From: Terrabacter sp. Root181
GTDB taxonomy: Bacteria > Actinomycetota > Actinomycetes > Actinomycetales > Dermatophilaceae
Length of the DNA stretch: 64,000 nt
Direction: 5' to 3'
Assembly: GCF_001428505.1 (NCBI RefSeq)
Contig: NZ_LMHU01000005.1
Coordinates: 515,297 to 579,296, forward strand
In this document: positions 48,764 to 57,776 of the stretch, piece after piece
How the letters are laid out: each line of letters starts with the position of its first letter
Position numbering within the stretch: the first letter of the stretch is position 1
The notes under the pieces: model-generated
What the model was told of the DNA's origin: nothing
Databases searched by the model: none
The model's input: the letters and a program-made list of their open reading frames with translations, nothing else
Position numbers and translations under genes: made by a program

Positions 48764-49195
48764 TCAGTGCGTCGGCGGCGCTGTCGTGGGTTCGGAGACC
48801 TCAAGAACGAGGCCGGCGAGGCCGAGAGCGACGAGTAGCACCGATGGCGGCAGCAGAGGAGAGCGCCAGGGGTCGCCATAGCTTTGCACCGCGACAATCA
48901 CCCCTGAGGCCAAGGCCGCTCCGGCTACCAGTTCGACGATGCTGAGGATCAGCGAGGGGCCGTGACGATCCCTTCGTCCACGCCGTAGGACCGTCGCTGC
49001 CGTGTACGTGAAGACTCCCGCGGCGAGCGCGAGCAACAGCGCCAGTGGGAGAAACACTCCGCCCAGTTCGGCGCCGGAGTCTGCACCCGCGACGATCATC
49101 ACGCCGGCGAAGACCAACGCCGCCCCACCCACCAGCAGGTGGCCGACGCCGATGATGCCTCGTGCGGCGCGTGGGGACCGCTGGGCGGTTGCCAT
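48764..49195 (-). CDS. Four-helix membrane protein
   Basis: A 143-residue protein with four hydrophobic helices: GIIGVGHLLVGGAALVFAGV, VFLPLALLLALAAGVFTYTA, IVELVAGAALASGVIVAV and PPSVLLVALGLAGLVLEV. The N-terminus is short and basic. No domain is recognised. It has its own promoter space of about 320 bp (49196-49518), which holds no gene. Confidence 0.65.
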   Translation of the reverse strand: MATAQRSPRAARGIIGVGHLLVGGAALVFAGVMIVAGADSGAELGGVFLPLALLLALAAGVFTYTAATVLRRGRRDRHGPSLILSIVELVAGAALASGVIVAVQSYGDPWRSPLLPPSVLLVALGLAGLVLEVSEPTTAPPTH

Positions 49196-49518
49196 GACTC
49201 ATGGAAGCACAGGGGTACGACGGCGACCATGAGCACGCGTACTTGCCGTCCGTGCGAAACGAGACGGCTACTGGCTTCCCAACGACGATGCGTCGGCACA
49301 ACGGGTCGCGGACAGCGGCACGAGTGGACGTTCACCGCAGCACGTCGGCAGGTTGCACGACCGGAAACACATTGCGCTTTTGGTTCAACGCGAACCATAC
49401 CCGCAAGTAGTGCGAACCGGACTTAGTGGTTCCGCTGCGCAATCGCACCATGGCGAGTATGCCGGAACGAGGGCCATCGCCGATTTGGCCCCAAAAACCA
49501 CCCTCAGGAGGTGGACTC

Positions 49519-50115
49519 ATGATCCGATCACGGGGCATGGCCCTCGCGGCGGCTATGGTGGCCGGCTTGACCCTTCCGGCGCTCGCGCTGGCGGCCCCGG
49601 CTTCCGCGGCCCCCGCCGGGAACGGCCCGTGGCACACCTGGTACGACGAACCGTTCACCGACACGATCCAGGACTTCTGTGACGTCCCTGGCCTGACGGT
49701 CGCGTACACGTTCGGGGGCGCCACCTACCAGGAACGGGATTTCCGCACCCTCGGCCCTGACGGCTTCCCCTACGGCACCTACTGGTACACCGCCGACGAG
49801 CTCTACACCAACGTCGCCACCGGGGAGACAGTCACCGATGCCCTCACAGCCGTAAGCCAGGACGTCCGCCTCATTGACAACGGAGACGGCACCTTCACCC
49901 GCTACGTCTCCAACAAGGGCCACCACGTCCTGTCCTCCGACGACGGCGTCGTGCTTGCCCGCGGAGACGGCATATTCAGCTACAACGTGGTCTACAACTA
50001 CGCGGGCACCCCCTCCGACCCGTCCGACGACTTCAAGGTAGGACGGCCCTTCAACTTCAAGGACAAGGGCCTCAACATCGACTACTGCGCCGTCATCGTC
50101 GGCGCGATCGGCTGA
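49519..50115 (+). CDS. Secreted protein of unknown function
   Basis: A 198-residue exported protein. The ATG at 49519 follows AGGAGGTGGACTC, a strong ribosome site. The signal peptide MIRSRGMALAAAMVAGLTLP leads to AXA-type cleavage near ASA-A. The mature part is rich in Tyr/Asp/Thr (WYDEPFTDTIQDFCDVPGLT; GTFTRYVSNKGHHVLSS; GIFSYNVVYNYAGTPSDP) with two Cys residues (FCDVPG, DYCAVIV). No family is recognised. The following 399 bp hold no gene. Confidence 0.75.
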   Translation: MIRSRGMALAAAMVAGLTLPALALAAPASAAPAGNGPWHTWYDEPFTDTIQDFCDVPGLTVAYTFGGATYQERDFRTLGPDGFPYGTYWYTADELYTNVATGETVTDALTAVSQDVRLIDNGDGTFTRYVSNKGHHVLSSDDGVVLARGDGIFSYNVVYNYAGTPSDPSDDFKVGRPFNFKDKGLNIDYCAVIVGAIG

Positions 50116-50514
50116 TCAGGAGGGTCACTAGGCGCGTCGGCCAGCCCACATCGGATCGCCCGATGCGCGGCGGGCACGGCGTGAAACTGATCAAGTGTCC
50201 GCTCGGGACTGAGGGGCGATGGGAGCGACGCGAACCCAACAGGTTGTTGGGGCCCACGGGCACGACCTCGACGTCCTCAATTCGGCTACTTAGAGACTGG
50301 TTGCAGGATCGACGTCCGGCCAGACTCGGTCCAGGTGCTCGACGGGACGCTCTCTCAATGCGGCTGCCCACCGGTGTCATTGGTGTGGCTCTCTCATGGC
50401 ATGCGCTCTCGTCGGGCACCGCGCGAGGAGAGGCTCGAAAGGGGTTTGTTCCGCTCGAAGTAGCAATGCCCTCCCCGCTTTCACATCACTGAGTGAAGGA
50501 GGAGGTGCAGGGCG
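50116..50514. other. Intergenic region, no gene seen
   Basis: A 399-bp region between the secreted protein and the second IS110 fragment; neither strand shows coding character. The last bases (GGAGGAGGTGCAGG) are the ribosome site of the transposase remnant. Confidence 0.55.
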
Positions 50515-50905
50515 ATGGGCGTGATCATCGGGATGGACCCGCACAAGCGCTCGGCCACGATCGAGGTCATCGACCAGACCGGTTGAGTTCTTGAGGTGCG
50601 GCGGTTCGACACGGACAAGGCCGGCTACGCGGCGATGCTCGCTGCCGGCCGCCGGCACGGTGTGGTCGGTGAGCGGGTGTGGGCCGTCGAGGGTTGCAAC
50701 GGCATCGGCCGACACATCGCGCACCGGCTGGTTCACGACGGGGAGCGTGTGGTCGACGTGCCGCCGAAGCTGTCGGCGCAGGTACGGATCTTCGCCACCG
50801 GCAACGGGCGCAAGACCGGCCCGGTCGACGCGCACTCCGTCGCGTTGGCGGCGCTGTACGCCCCGGCCGAGCCCGGGCTGCGACCCGTGGTCGTCGAGGA
50901 TGGGT
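50515..50905 (+). pseudogene. IS110-family transposase fragment with TGA
   Basis: The ATG at 50515 opens MGVIIGMDPHKRSATIEVID, the DEDD N-terminus. A TGA at 50584-50586 breaks it, and the same frame then resumes (RRFDTDKAGYAAMLAAG, VWAVEGCNGIGRHIAHRL, DVPPKLSAQVRIFATGNGRK and TGPVDAHSVALAAL). It is cut at the right att site. The C-terminal Ser-containing domain is absent, so it is inactive. Confidence 0.82.
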
Positions 50906-50942
50906 TTCGAATCCCTGCGCGTGCACTCGGTGTTGAGACAGA
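50906..50942 (+). repeat. attR of the element
   Basis: Shares 34/37 positions with 45833-45869, including 17 bp beyond the tRNA end. A GC hairpin at about 50948-50992 follows it, as a terminator follows attL. Confidence 0.75.
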
Positions 50943-51497
50943 GAACGGCAGGTCGCAGCCCCGGGTCGCCCCAGGCGACCGGGGCCGCCTGCACCCGGGT
51001 GGCCGCCGCGCATCACGCCCCGCGTCGGCCCGGATGACCTCGGCCGTCGTCCGTGGCTCGTGCGTGGGCTGAGGTGTACGTGGCGGGGTTGGGGAAGCGA
51101 TGCCGACGAGCTGGTTGGTGCCGCCGTTGACGAGATCGAGGTCGCCGCTGGAGTGGCACTGGTCCTGAGACTCTGGCACGCAGATCCCTGGCAGTCCTCG
51201 TCCAAACGACGTAGTCGCCGGCGCGAGACATCCGATTTGCGAGGTCATGTCTCTCGATGCGGCTTCGCGGCCAATCGCGCCGTTACGAGGGACTTGTGCT
51301 GTGAAATCTTGCGGCGAATCCCGTGTTCTTACTGAAAACCATGCGCCGACTCGTAGCGAACATACGATGGCGACGCCGGTACAGGTCTAGTCGCCCGGGG
51401 GGCGCGACGGTGACTGTGGGGCAACAACTTCGGTGACCACGACCCGTGTTCCCGAGGCGATCCACCATGAACTCCTTGGGTAGGGGAGGGGCAAGAA
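50943..51497. other. Intergenic region ahead of the kinase gene
   Basis: About 555 bp without a convincing gene. It starts with the GC hairpin near 50948-50992 and later contains the probable promoter of the histidine kinase. Confidence 0.55.
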
Positions 51498-52136
51498 ATG
51501 TGCGACAACATCAAAATGGGGGGCGTCGGCACGAGCCTGGAGGTTCCAGAACCTGACACCGTTCGTGTCCTTCTTCACGACCTCAGGGGGCCGCTGTCCG
51601 CGATCCTCCTGCTGTCCGAATCCTCGAGGGGTGACGTCGAGGAAAAGCTCGAGCGGATCACTGAGCAGGCGTCGTGGCTCCTCGCTCTGGTGGAGTCCAG
51701 CCTCGAGCAGACCACCGCCGACGACGTCACCATCGTCGATGCGCTCGAGGTCGCCGAGTTCGTCGCCGGCCTGGCACGCGTGGCGGTGACGACCTCGATC
51801 GCGGTGGAGTCGTCGACTGACGTCTGGGCCCTGGCTCGTCCGATCGCACTTTCCCGTGCCCTCGGGTGCGTCGTGGACAACGCGGTGCGCGCCGCCGGTC
51901 CCGATGGTCATGTCACGATCAGCGTGCGCGACGTCGCCGGTGCGGTGCACCTGACGGTCGTCGACGACGGGCCAGGCCTGGGGCGGGTGACCGGACGAAC
52001 CTCCATCGGGCTCGTGGCGACCCGCGCCATGGTGGCCTCGTGCAAGGGCAGCTTCCGGCTGGCGAACGGCCCAGACGGTGGCGCCACCGCGGACATCTCT
52101 CTGCCCAGCGGCAGAGGCGTCTCGGCCGCGTCCTGA
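51498..52136 (+). CDS. Cytosolic histidine kinase without sensor domain
   Basis: A 212-residue protein. The dimerisation/phospho-acceptor motif is LLHDLRGPLSAILLLSES (His27), the N-box is ALGCVVDNAVRAAG, the G1 box VVDDGPGLG and the G2 box SIGLVATRAMV. There is no transmembrane segment or input domain; only about 25 residues precede the H-box. It stands 12 bp before a response regulator gene, so the pair is a probable two-component system. The input must come from another protein or metabolite. It may control the EPS genes downstream. Confidence 0.8.
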   Translation: MCDNIKMGGVGTSLEVPEPDTVRVLLHDLRGPLSAILLLSESSRGDVEEKLERITEQASWLLALVESSLEQTTADDVTIVDALEVAEFVAGLARVAVTTSIAVESSTDVWALARPIALSRALGCVVDNAVRAAGPDGHVTISVRDVAGAVHLTVVDDGPGLGRVTGRTSIGLVATRAMVASCKGSFRLANGPDGGATADISLPSGRGVSAAS

Positions 52137-52148
52137 GCTGGTGGAGTC

Positions 52149-52796
52149 ATGAAGCTGGTGGTCTGCGATGACCACGCGCTGATCCTCGATGCCCTCGCGA
52201 CGGCGCTGGGCGACCTGGGCTACGAGGTGACGACGGCGTGTCGGCCCGAAGAGGCGGTCGAGGCGGCCCGAGCGGTCCAACCCGACGTGTGCCTGCTCGA
52301 CGCGAACTTTCCCGAGGGCTCGGGCCTCGACGTCATCCCCAGCATCCGGGAGGCCTCGAGCGGCACCAAGGTGGTGATCTTCTCGGGCGACTTCTCCGAC
52401 GACCTGGTGAGACGAGCCATCGCCCTGGGGGCCTCCGGTTACGTGCGCAAGGACCGCGGGCTGCCGCAGCTGGTCGAGGCGATCGACCTGGCCATCAGCG
52501 GACACATGGCCATCGAGCCGAGTGCGCTGCAGAGGGCGCTTCGCTCGGGCGATCCGAGCGAGCACCCGACGTGGGTGCTGTCCTTCCTCACCGACCGGGA
52601 GTGGCAGGTCCTCAAATGCGTCAGTGACGGCCTGAGCACCGAGGAGATCGCGATCCAGCTCAACGTCCGTCGCAGCACCGCACGCACCCACGTCCAGAAC
52701 GTGCTCACCAAGCTGGGGGTGCACTCGCGACTCCAGGCGGCCGCGCTCGTCTCTGCGAACTCGCTGGCCTTCAGCTGGCCGAGGCACGTTCGATAG
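52149..52796 (+). CDS. NarL/FixJ-family response regulator
   Basis: A 215-residue regulator. The receiver has Asp7-Asp8, phosphoacceptor Asp51 (VCLLDANFPEGSG), Ser79 and Lys101 (GYVRKDRG). The LuxR helix-turn-helix is LTDREWQVLKCVSDGLSTEE followed by IAIQLNVRRSTARTHVQNVL. It is probably phosphorylated by the adjacent kinase. Confidence 0.92.
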   Translation: MKLVVCDDHALILDALATALGDLGYEVTTACRPEEAVEAARAVQPDVCLLDANFPEGSGLDVIPSIREASSGTKVVIFSGDFSDDLVRRAIALGASGYVRKDRGLPQLVEAIDLAISGHMAIEPSALQRALRSGDPSEHPTWVLSFLTDREWQVLKCVSDGLSTEEIAIQLNVRRSTARTHVQNVLTKLGVHSRLQAAALVSANSLAFSWPRHVR

Positions 52797-52877
52797 AGGG
52801 CGTCATCCGTTTGACGTACGGTGCGGTCCCTCCGGCGTCGGGTCCGCCGTCGGGAGTCCGGCGGCAGGCTCGGGGAC

Positions 52878-53525
52878 ATGAAACAGGCAACCCGCGTCGT
52901 CATGGTGGACGGCCGCCAAGGCTTTCTCGACGCCGTTGCGCTCGTGCTCGCCCATGAGGATGCCATCGACCTCGTCGGGACGGCACGGACCGTCCGGGAC
53001 GCGCTCGCCCGGCGCCTCGTTCGCGGCTGCGACGTCATCGCGGTCGGCCTCGGCGACGGCGTTCGGGTCGAGGACCTGGCCGCTGTTGGTGATGAGGCAC
53101 CGGATCTCCGCATCCTGGTCATGGCCGGTCCGGGGGACGACGCGCGGTTCGCCGACGCGCTGGAGCTCGGTGTCCGCGGGTGGGTCTCTCGCAGCGACGG
53201 CGTCAACGAGCTGATCGCCGCGCTGGTCGACCTGGGCGAGGGAGAGGCCCACCTGCCGGCCGAACCGCTTCACATCCTCTTCGCGGCCATCGTCGCCCGC
53301 AGGCCACAGCTTGCCGAACGTGCCACTCGGTCACTGACCCAGCGGGAGTCGGAGGTGCTCGCCTGTCTGGCATCGGGGATGAGCCGCCAGGACATCGGTG
53401 TCGCGCTCGAGCTGTCGGACAACACCGTGCGGACCTACGTGCGGCGGATCCTCAGGAAGATGCACGTCCATTCGGCGCCGGCCGCGGTCGCCCTCGCGCG
53501 GAGCGGCGGTGAGGGCGGTGCCTGA
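52878..53525 (+). CDS. LuxR-type regulator with degenerate receiver
   Basis: A 215-residue protein with receiver-like residues 1-125 and a LuxR helix-turn-helix (LTQRESEVLACLASGMSRQD, then IGVALELSDNTVRTYVRRIL). The receiver lacks canonical residues: the acidic pair is VDGRQ (Asp11, Gly12), the phosphoacceptor position is Gly57 in CDVIAVGLGDG, the Thr/Ser position is Ala83 and the Lys is Arg105. It is therefore probably phosphorylation-independent. It lies between the two-component pair and the aminotransferase gene, suggesting direct control of the EPS genes. Confidence 0.85.
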   Translation: MKQATRVVMVDGRQGFLDAVALVLAHEDAIDLVGTARTVRDALARRLVRGCDVIAVGLGDGVRVEDLAAVGDEAPDLRILVMAGPGDDARFADALELGVRGWVSRSDGVNELIAALVDLGEGEAHLPAEPLHILFAAIVARRPQLAERATRSLTQRESEVLACLASGMSRQDIGVALELSDNTVRTYVRRILRKMHVHSAPAAVALARSGGEGGA

Positions 53526-53556
53526 GCTCGCGACACGCGCCCCCGCCCGGCGGCGG

Positions 53557-54723
53557 ATGGACGACGCGCGGCCGATTGCCGTGCCTTTCACCCGGACCCG
53601 GATCTGCCCCGAGGTGAGCCAGGGGGTGCTCGACGTGCTCGCATCCGGCTGGGTGACGTCGGGCCAGCACGTCGTCGAGTTCGAACGGGAGTTCGCGGCA
53701 TACCTCGGGGTCGACCATGCCGTCGCCGTGAGCTCGTGCACCGCCGCCATCGAGCTGTCCCTGCGCGCTCTCGACCTGCCACCCGGCTCCAAGGTGCTCA
53801 CGTCGACGATGACCTTCTGCGGGGCGGCCTCAGCGATCAGCCATGCCGGGCACGTGGCCGTGCTCGCCGACGTCGACGAGCTGACCGCGATGCCGAGCCC
53901 CGAGACAGTCGCCGCGTCCGTCGCCGAGTGCGGCGGCGTCGACGCCCTCCTCGTCGTGCACCTCGGAGGCCTGCCCACGGACGTCAGGGAGCTCGCGGCA
54001 GCGGCAGGCGTCGACCTGGACCACGTCATCGAGGACGCCGCCCACGCGCTCGGGACCCGTTCGGGTTCGGCCGTGGTCGGCACGATCTCGCGCGCGACCT
54101 GCTTCAGCTTCTACGCGACGAAGAACCTGCCGATCGGCGAGGGGGGCATGGTGACCACGAACGACGCGCAGCTGGCCGCGCGCCTCCGCGAAACCCGCCT
54201 GCACGGCATGTCGGCCGACGCCTGGCGTCGCTATCTGCCGGGTGGCGGCTGGAGGTACGACGTCGCCGTCGACGGCCTGAAGGCCAACATGACCGATGTC
54301 CAGGCGGTGATCGGCCGGGCCCAGCTGCGGCACTTCGACGAGTACCAGGCCCGACGAGCGGAGGTGGCTGACCGCTACGACGGCGCGTTGGCCGCCATCG
54401 CCGGGATCCGGCGCCCGCCTCGGCCCACGACAGGACGTCATGCCTGGCACCTGTATGCCGTCCGGGTCCTGCCCGAGTACGGCGTGCCGCGAGACGAGCT
54501 GATCGATCTGCTGCGCGCCCGCGGGATCGCCACCTCCGTGCACTTCATCCCGGTCCATCGACTGAGCTGGTTCCGCCGGAGCTGCGTCCTGTCCGCGGGT
54601 GGGCACCCCGGTGCCGACGCGGTATTCGACCGCACCCTCTCGCTGCCGATGGATCCCGTCATCAGTGATGCCGAGGTGGACATGGTCTGCGCGGCGCTGG
54701 CCGAGCTGGGAGGAACACAGTGA
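53557..54723 (+). CDS. DegT/DnrJ/EryC1/StrS sugar aminotransferase
   Basis: A 388-residue PLP enzyme. The N-terminal motif is GVLDVLASGWVTSGQHVVEF, cofactor contacts include SSCTAAIELSLRAL and HVIEDAAHALG, and the Schiff-base Lys is in FYATKNLPIGEGG (residue 189 of this start). It transfers an amino group to a keto-sugar nucleotide. An in-frame GTG at 53518 overlaps the previous stop and could be the true start. It overlaps the next gene by 4 bp. Confidence 0.92.
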   Translation: MDDARPIAVPFTRTRICPEVSQGVLDVLASGWVTSGQHVVEFEREFAAYLGVDHAVAVSSCTAAIELSLRALDLPPGSKVLTSTMTFCGAASAISHAGHVAVLADVDELTAMPSPETVAASVAECGGVDALLVVHLGGLPTDVRELAAAAGVDLDHVIEDAAHALGTRSGSAVVGTISRATCFSFYATKNLPIGEGGMVTTNDAQLAARLRETRLHGMSADAWRRYLPGGGWRYDVAVDGLKANMTDVQAVIGRAQLRHFDEYQARRAEVADRYDGALAAIAGIRRPPRPTTGRHAWHLYAVRVLPEYGVPRDELIDLLRARGIATSVHFIPVHRLSWFRRSCVLSAGGHPGADAVFDRTLSLPMDPVISDAEVDMVCAALAELGGTQ

Positions 54724-56228
54724 GCACGTCACTGCAGTACGAGTGGACACCGGCCGATCTGGGCTTCATCCCCACGATGCAGAAGGGGCTGAGAACCCTG
54801 ATCGTGGGCGCTGGGGAGGCGGGCCGTGCCCTGGCGCGCGATCTCGAGAACGTCCCGGACCTGGGTCTGGCCCCCATCGGCTTCCTCGACGACGACACGC
54901 ACAAGCGGGTGGTGCGACGGCTTCCCGTCCTGGGGATGCTCTCCGACCTGCTCGCCGTGGTGACGGTGCAGCGTGTCGACGTCGTGCTCCTCGCCATACC
55001 GGGGCTCTCCTCGGCCCAGGTCCGCACCTTGGCGACGACGGCGTCGCGCGTCGGCGCGAGCGTGCGCCACCTGCCGTCGTTCGTCACCATGATGCAGCGC
55101 GACGTGGTGGGCACCGACCTGCGCTCGCTCGAGATCGGAGCCCTCATCGGTCGACCGGAGATGCACGTCGTGTCTCCCGAGGTCCAGGCGACGATCCGCG
55201 GCGCGCGGGTCCTGGTCACCGGGGCGGGTGGCTCGATCGGGAGCGAGCTCTGTCGTCAGGTGAACGGCTTCGGACCCGAGCGACTCGTCATGCTCGACCA
55301 CGACGAGTCGAACCTCCACCGTCTCCAGCTCGAGCTCACCGGCGAGGGGTTGCTCGACTCAGACGACCTGGTCGTGGCCGACATCCGCGACGCGCAGCGC
55401 ATGGACCAGATCATCGGGGACATGCGGCCGGACGTGATCTTCCATGCGGCGGCCCTCAAGCACCTGCCGATGCTCGAACGGCACCCGTGTGAGGGCGTCA
55501 AGTCCAACGTGCGCGGCACGCTCAACGTCGTCACGGCCGCGGTCGTCCACGAGGTCGGGCGGTTCATCCTCATCTCGACCGACAAGGCGGCCGACCCGAC
55601 GTCGGTTCTCGGTGCCACGAAGCAGCTCGCGGAGCTCGTGACGAAGCATGCTGCCGCGTCACGCGCGACCACCACGGTGGCTGCTGTCCGCTTCGGCAAC
55701 GTGCTGGGCAGCCGCGGGTCCCTGCTGCCGGTGCTCGCGGAGCAGCTGCGCAACGACGAGCCGTTCACGGTGACCCACCCCAACGTCACGCGCTTCTTCA
55801 TGACGATCGAGGAGGCGGTCGGCCTCGTCCTGGAGGCCGCCCATCTGGCGCGCGGCGGGGAGACCTTCGTCCTCGACATGGGCAAGCCGGTTCGCATCGT
55901 CGACCTCGTCGCGAACTACGCCCGCCAGCTCGGCCTCAGCGACGTCGACATCCGGTTCACCGGACTGCGCCCCGGCGAGAAGCTCCACGAGAGTCTGTTC
56001 GCCGGCCACGAGGCCCGTGAGGCGACGACCCACCCGCGCATCTACAGCACGTCGTCCGCAGCGCCGGGCCCCCGTTTCCTGTCGGGTCTCGAGGACCTCT
56101 TCGAGGCGTCGTCGCGCAACGCGGTCGATGAGGTCACGTCGATCATGGCCGCGCTGCTAGGCAACTACGTCCGCTCCAGCCCCGCCGACAGCACATCCTG
56201 TTCGGCGCTCTACCCCGACGACTTCTGA
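54720..56228 (+). CDS. CapD/FlaA1-like nucleotide-sugar 4,6-dehydratase
   Basis: A 502-residue protein. Residues 20-150 are a Rossmann CoA-binding-like domain (LIVGAGEAGRALARDLENV). Residues 155-430 form the extended SDR dehydratase domain: VLVTGAGGSIGSELCRQV, DIRDAQRM, FHAAALKHLPMLE, STDKAADPTSVLGATKQ, and AAVRFGNVLGSRGSL. The usual N-terminal membrane helices of WbpM/FlaA1 are absent. It makes 4-keto-6-deoxy sugars (UDP-GlcNAc or similar) for the aminotransferase beside it. The GTG start overlaps the preceding stop. Confidence 0.9.
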   Translation: MSTSLQYEWTPADLGFIPTMQKGLRTLIVGAGEAGRALARDLENVPDLGLAPIGFLDDDTHKRVVRRLPVLGMLSDLLAVVTVQRVDVVLLAIPGLSSAQVRTLATTASRVGASVRHLPSFVTMMQRDVVGTDLRSLEIGALIGRPEMHVVSPEVQATIRGARVLVTGAGGSIGSELCRQVNGFGPERLVMLDHDESNLHRLQLELTGEGLLDSDDLVVADIRDAQRMDQIIGDMRPDVIFHAAALKHLPMLERHPCEGVKSNVRGTLNVVTAAVVHEVGRFILISTDKAADPTSVLGATKQLAELVTKHAAASRATTTVAAVRFGNVLGSRGSLLPVLAEQLRNDEPFTVTHPNVTRFFMTIEEAVGLVLEAAHLARGGETFVLDMGKPVRIVDLVANYARQLGLSDVDIRFTGLRPGEKLHESLFAGHEAREATTHPRIYSTSSAAPGPRFLSGLEDLFEASSRNAVDEVTSIMAALLGNYVRSSPADSTSCSALYPDDF

Positions 56229-56276
56229 GTCGGTCGGCCGCCTTCAAACGAACCTCCAGACGAAGCGAGGAACAGC

Positions 56277-57776
56277 GTGCAACTCACGGTCATCGCAGCA
56301 GGTCGCCGCGGCACCAGGCAGCAGCCGGGCCGGTCAGCGCCCTCGTCACCCCCGGCATACCCGTCACCCCCGGCAGCGAGGGCCACGGTGCTCGACGGGC
56401 CCGGGCTGCGAGCCGACGAGGCGGTGCTGCACTCGCTCGAGCTCGGCGCCGCCGGGCTCGACCTGGCCGCGCCTCCCGTGGTGTTGCCGGACTTCCACCA
56501 CAAACGCAACATGGAGATGCCGTCGAGCATCGCGGTGGCCACTCGCGGGACGATACGTCCGACGTTCACCAGCTCCTCGGTGAACTGCGGCATGGCGCTC
56601 ATCGCACTCGGGACCGACCGACCGGACGACCGAGCGATCCACGAGTTCTACCGGGCGGTCAAGGAGAAGTATCCCTACCCCACCCGCGGAGCCCGCGAGC
56701 TGACGTCCGGAGAGGTGGTCGCCGCCGCTGTCGACGGCGCCGGCTTCGCTGCCGACCGATGGGGGGTCGACGCGAAGGAGCTCGAGCGGATGGAGGAGGG
56801 CGGCCGGGTCGACCTCGAGCAGTGGGGAGGGGCGGAGCGGCTCCGTCGGGAGATCCCAGCGCTGGCCTGGCACCTGGCGCGCCTGCGGTTCGGGACCGTA
56901 GGCCCCACCAATCACTTCGTCGAGCTCCAGCAGGTGGAGGAGATCCTCGACCCTCACCTCGCCGAGCTGCTCGGTGTCCGCCAGGGACAGGTCACGCTCC
57001 AGTACCACGCGGGGGGAGGCGTGCTCACGGGTGAGATCGGCCACCTCTTCCAGCGACGTCGGGACACCGCTCGCGTCATGCGTGCCGTCATGTCGGTCCA
57101 GAAGCCACTGTTCCACCTCGCGACGGCGCGATCGGCGGCTCAGCTGCGAGAGCGGATGCGGCTCTACTTCGCCAAGGGATGCGCCCCCGTCGACCTCGCC
57201 AGTGACGAGGGGCAGCGCCTCATGCTCGCGAATGCCGCGGCGATGAACTACGGCTACGCGTTCCGCCTGGCGACGTACGCCGCCCTGCGAGGTCTCGCAG
57301 CCCGGGTCTTCGGAGGCGACATCGGCAGCCTCGTCGTCGACTCGCCCCACAACTCGATATACGAGGAGCAGGTCGCCGGGCGACCTGCGGTCGTGCACCG
57401 TCACAACTCGTGCAGGGCCTTCCCAGCGAGCCGTATGCCGGAGGGGACGGTCTTCGGCACGACCGGACAGGCGGTTCTTCTGCCCGGCACCAACCGGACG
57501 TCGTCGTATCTCGCCGTCGCCGGGGACCGCAGCGCGGACAGCCTCCACTCCGCGTGTCACGGCGCGGGGACGGTCATCGACCAGTTCGAGAAGGACGGGC
57601 GTTCGCTGCTCGATCCATCGGGCCGAAACACGCTGCGCTTCAGCTACTCGGACGCGGCGCCGACCACGGTCGCGCACCTGGACGACAACGGCGTGAACGC
57701 GGCGATGTCGGTGCTCACCCAGCACCGCATCGTGCGTCCCGTCGCTCGGATGCGGCCGTTCGCCGTCCTGAACTGA
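56277..57776 (+). CDS. Divergent RtcB-like protein in the EPS locus
   Basis: A 499-residue protein with the whole RtcB fold. Motifs: PDFHHK (71-76), SVNCGM (101-106), GPTNHFVELQ (209-218), QYHAGGG (242-248), DSPHNSIYEE (355-364), VVHRHNSCRAFPA (372-384), PGTNRTSSY (403-411) and SACHGAGT (425-432). Compared with RtcB ligases, the metal Cys (104), His213, His244, His358 and the guanylylated His (428) are kept. The metal Asp of DIGCG is Ser101, the HRKGA motif is HRHNS, and HGAGR is HGAGT. It may be an RNA ligase of altered specificity, or a repurposed protein. The first 60 residues are a Pro/Ala extension. It lies 48 bp after the CapD-like gene and 104 bp before the beta-helix gene. Confidence 0.85.
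   Translation: MQLTVIAAGRRGTRQQPGRSAPSSPPAYPSPPAARATVLDGPGLRADEAVLHSLELGAAGLDLAAPPVVLPDFHHKRNMEMPSSIAVATRGTIRPTFTSSSVNCGMALIALGTDRPDDRAIHEFYRAVKEKYPYPTRGARELTSGEVVAAAVDGAGFAADRWGVDAKELERMEEGGRVDLEQWGGAERLRREIPALAWHLARLRFGTVGPTNHFVELQQVEEILDPHLAELLGVRQGQVTLQYHAGGGVLTGEIGHLFQRRRDTARVMRAVMSVQKPLFHLATARSAAQLRERMRLYFAKGCAPVDLASDEGQRLMLANAAAMNYGYAFRLATYAALRGLAARVFGGDIGSLVVDSPHNSIYEEQVAGRPAVVHRHNSCRAFPASRMPEGTVFGTTGQAVLLPGTNRTSSYLAVAGDRSADSLHSACHGAGTVIDQFEKDGRSLLDPSGRNTLRFSYSDAAPTTVAHLDDNGVNAAMSVLTQHRIVRPVARMRPFAVLN

Larger units (their letters stand above)
45833..50942. mobile_element. Degenerate tRNA-Arg integrative element
   Basis: The ends are 37-bp att repeats (45833-45869 and 50906-50942; 34/37 identical), with the left one formed by the 3' end of tRNA-Arg(ACG) plus 17 bp beyond. 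A tyrosine integrase remnant lies next to attL and reads toward it. Cargo: a four-CSD protein, two IS110 fragments, a membrane protein and a secreted protein. Frameshifts and a nonsense codon indicate long decay. The octamer GTATGCCG is absent throughout. No replication or conjugation genes are seen. Confidence 0.8.

Noticed and set aside
45833..50942. Prophage or conjugative element
   Set aside because: No capsid, portal, tail, lysis, relaxase or replication genes are present. Only integrase remnants and cargo remain.
50515..51072. Intact IS110 transposase
   Set aside because: A TGA interrupts the frame at 50584 and similarity ends at the att site, so the gene is only a fragment.
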